In this document: one piece after another, positions 30,331 to 31,580 of the stretch | Layout: each line of letters opens with the position of its first letter | Position numbering within the stretch: the stretch's first letter is position 1 | Assembly (NCBI GenBank): GCA_035293845.1 | Contig: DATGMB010000318.1 | Coordinates: forward strand, 1 to 31,580 | Length of the DNA: 31,580 nt | Reading direction: 5' to 3' | Origin: DATGMB01 sp035293845 | Lineage (GTDB): Bacteria; Acidobacteriota; Terriglobia; Bryobacterales; Bryobacteraceae | The notes under the pieces: model-generated | What the model was told of the DNA's origin: nothing | Database searches by the model: none | The model's input: only the letters and a program-made list of their open reading frames with translations | Program-made: the position numbers and the translations under genes

Positions 30331-31389
30331 ATGACGAGCGCCTTCTGTCCCAGCGGAAGCGATGCGGCCGACCGCATGCTCCGGGAATACGCCGCCTGCG
30401 GCGATCCCGGCAGGGCCGAGCAACTGCTCGAAGCGCTCCTCGTGGACTATGCGCGGCCCGCCATCCACCGGATCGTGACTCATAAGCTGGGGTTTGCGGG
30501 CGCTGCCGAGGCGCAGGACATCGAGGATGTCTCCTCGGAAGTGCTCGTGGAGCTGATTTCGCGCCTGCGCACAATGAAGCACGGCGAGGGTGAAGGCGGA
30601 ATCGGCGCTTTCGCCGGCTACACGGCCGTGGCGGCGTTTCACGCCTGCAACGAGTACGTGCGGCGCAAGCACCCCAACCGCCACCGGCTGAAAACGCGGC
30701 TGCGGTACCTGCTTTCGAATGAGAAGGGGCTGGCCATCTGGGAGGAGGCGAACGGCTGGATGTGCGGCCTGACGCGCTGGCAATCCGAACGGCGGCCGGC
30801 GCCGCCGCGAACGCGCCTGGAACGCTGGACGGAGGAGCTGGCCGATGTGCCGCGCGGGCACAGCCTGGCGCCGCGCGAGCTGTTGACCCGCATCTTCGCG
30901 CATTTTGGCGGGCCGCTGGATCTCGATGAGCTGGTGCCGATCGTGGCGGCGATCTGGGGAATCGAGGACGCACCGCCGGCGCCGGAACACGCCGCGCGCG
31001 AGATCGGCAGCAGCGATCCCGACCCCGGCGAACGGCTGGATCTCAGCCGGTGGATGGCCGCGCTTTGGGCGGAGATTCGCGAGCTCCCGGCGGCGCAGCG
31101 GATGGCGCTGCTGCTCAACCTGCGGACCTCGGGCGGGGCGCCGGCCGTTTCGCTCCTGCCGGTTACGGGCGTGGCGGGAATGCGGGAGATCGCCGCCGCG
31201 CTCGAAATGGCCGTCGAGGAGCTGGCGGCGCTCTGGAACCGCCTGCCTCTGGAAGACCTGGCGATCGCCGAACGGCTCGGCGTGAGCCGCCAGCGGGTGA
31301 TCAACCTGCGCAAATCGGCCCGGGAGCGGCTCGCCCGCCGCATGAGCCGTAGTAATATGGCGCCAGGTTTGGCATCTACTTTCTTATAG
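30331..31389 (+). CDS. Divergent sigma-70-family-like factor
   Basis: A 352-residue protein. Residues ~35-130 resemble sigma region 2: a helix ARPAIHRIVTHKLG, the acidic DIEDVSSEVLVELISRL (compare the DAEDLVQEVFLRL core of ECF sigma factors), and AGYTAVAAFHACNEYVRRKHPNRH, a likely DNA- and core-binding helix. Residues ~310-338 (LAIAERLGVSRQRVINLRKSARERLARRM) are a helix-turn-helix like region 4. Between them lies an expanded ~170-residue linker, so it is nearly twice the usual ECF length. A zinc-finger anti-sigma-like gene starts three bases after its stop, which strongly supports a sigma role. The regulon and signal are unknown. It might instead be a sigma-derived transcription factor. Confidence 0.65.
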   Translation: MTSAFCPSGSDAADRMLREYAACGDPGRAEQLLEALLVDYARPAIHRIVTHKLGFAGAAEAQDIEDVSSEVLVELISRLRTMKHGEGEGGIGAFAGYTAVAAFHACNEYVRRKHPNRHRLKTRLRYLLSNEKGLAIWEEANGWMCGLTRWQSERRPAPPRTRLERWTEELADVPRGHSLAPRELLTRIFAHFGGPLDLDELVPIVAAIWGIEDAPPAPEHAAREIGSSDPDPGERLDLSRWMAALWAEIRELPAAQRMALLLNLRTSGGAPAVSLLPVTGVAGMREIAAALEMAVEELAALWNRLPLEDLAIAERLGVSRQRVINLRKSARERLARRMSRSNMAPGLASTFL

Positions 31390-31392
31390 GCC

Positions 31393-31580
31393 ATGAGCTC
31401 GGCCCACTTGACGGACGATCAGATCTCGCGCTACGGCAGCCGGACGCTTGCTCCGGCCGATCTGCTGGCCCTGGACGGCCATATCGCGGAATGCGAAGAT
31501 TGCCGCGGCCGGCTGGCGCAGGCCGGAAACGCATGGCGGGAAGCGGCGCGGCTGCGCGCGGATCTGGACGGTCATCTGGA
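31393..31580 (+). CDS. Zinc-finger anti-sigma-like protein, N-terminal part
   Basis: The frame runs off the window after 62 complete codons. It starts MSSAHLTDDQISRYGSRTLAPADLLALDGHIAECEDCRGRLAQ. The His-x3-Cys-x2-Cys arrangement in GHIAECEDC is the core of ZAS anti-sigma factors, which bind and hold ECF sigma factors at the membrane and release them on a signal. The ATG comes three bases after the stop of the sigma-like gene, indicating an operon. What follows, such as a membrane helix and sensor, cannot be seen. Confidence 0.7.
   Translation, partial: MSSAHLTDDQISRYGSRTLAPADLLALDGHIAECEDCRGRLAQAGNAWREAARLRADLDGHL

Overview
The window is high-GC DNA from a bacterium that most resembles the Acidobacteriota, in particular the Solibacter/Bryobacter group. 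This is inferred from gene content: FG-GAP/UnbV (CRTAC1-like) proteins fused to TPRs, a large multihaem cytochrome fused to TPRs, a haem plus copper monooxygenase fusion, a Tat-exported dipeptide epimerase and many orphan regulators. No rRNA or tRNA gene was seen. No gene-free stretch exceeds about 150 bases, and I see no insertion sequence, CRISPR array or integrase.

Layout. (1) 1-3103: tail of a D-amino-acid-oxidase-like flavoenzyme (+), then a minus-strand run of a small exported protein, a Spy/CpxP-like periplasmic protein and an amidase-signature hydrolase. (2) 3125-11555: a minus-strand operon of three overlapping genes for exported or membrane redox/repeat proteins (TPR + FG-GAP + UnbV; membrane pentahaem cytochrome c + TPR; FG-GAP + UnbV), with a divergent gene for a cytochrome c / copper type II monooxygenase fusion. 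(3) 11702-16733 (+): a small unknown protein, a hairpin with a G-quadruplex motif, an orphan HlyD/RND-type adaptor, an MrfA/YprA-type helicase and RmlD. (4) 16764-20626: two tandem PhoB/OmpR-type response regulators (-) without a kinase, divergent from galU and a GT39-like membrane glycosyltransferase, which points to envelope polysaccharide synthesis. (5) 20667-24978: an orphan PIN-domain protein, then a minus-strand ABC transporter operon (ATPase, fused double permease, glycerophosphodiesterase) with no binding protein. (6) 25059-28939: a CheY-like regulator (+) and a minus-strand group containing a small unknown protein, a lone nuoM, a probable selenoprotein and a GH19/endolysin-like enzyme. 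(7) 29054-31580: a Tat-exported dipeptide epimerase (-), then a sigma-like factor and the start of a zinc-finger anti-sigma factor (+).

The most notable item is at 26441-26989 on the minus strand. A lipoprotein with a thioredoxin-like core is interrupted by one in-frame TGA, placed exactly where the first cysteine of a CxxC redox motif should be (TGA-Pro-Thr-Cys). Nine bases after the TGA is a perfect 6-bp hairpin with a G-rich 7-base loop, which is the geometry of a bacterial SECIS element. An ordinary gene caller would break this gene into two meaningless pieces. I read it as a UxxC selenoprotein encoded 21 bases downstream of nuoM.
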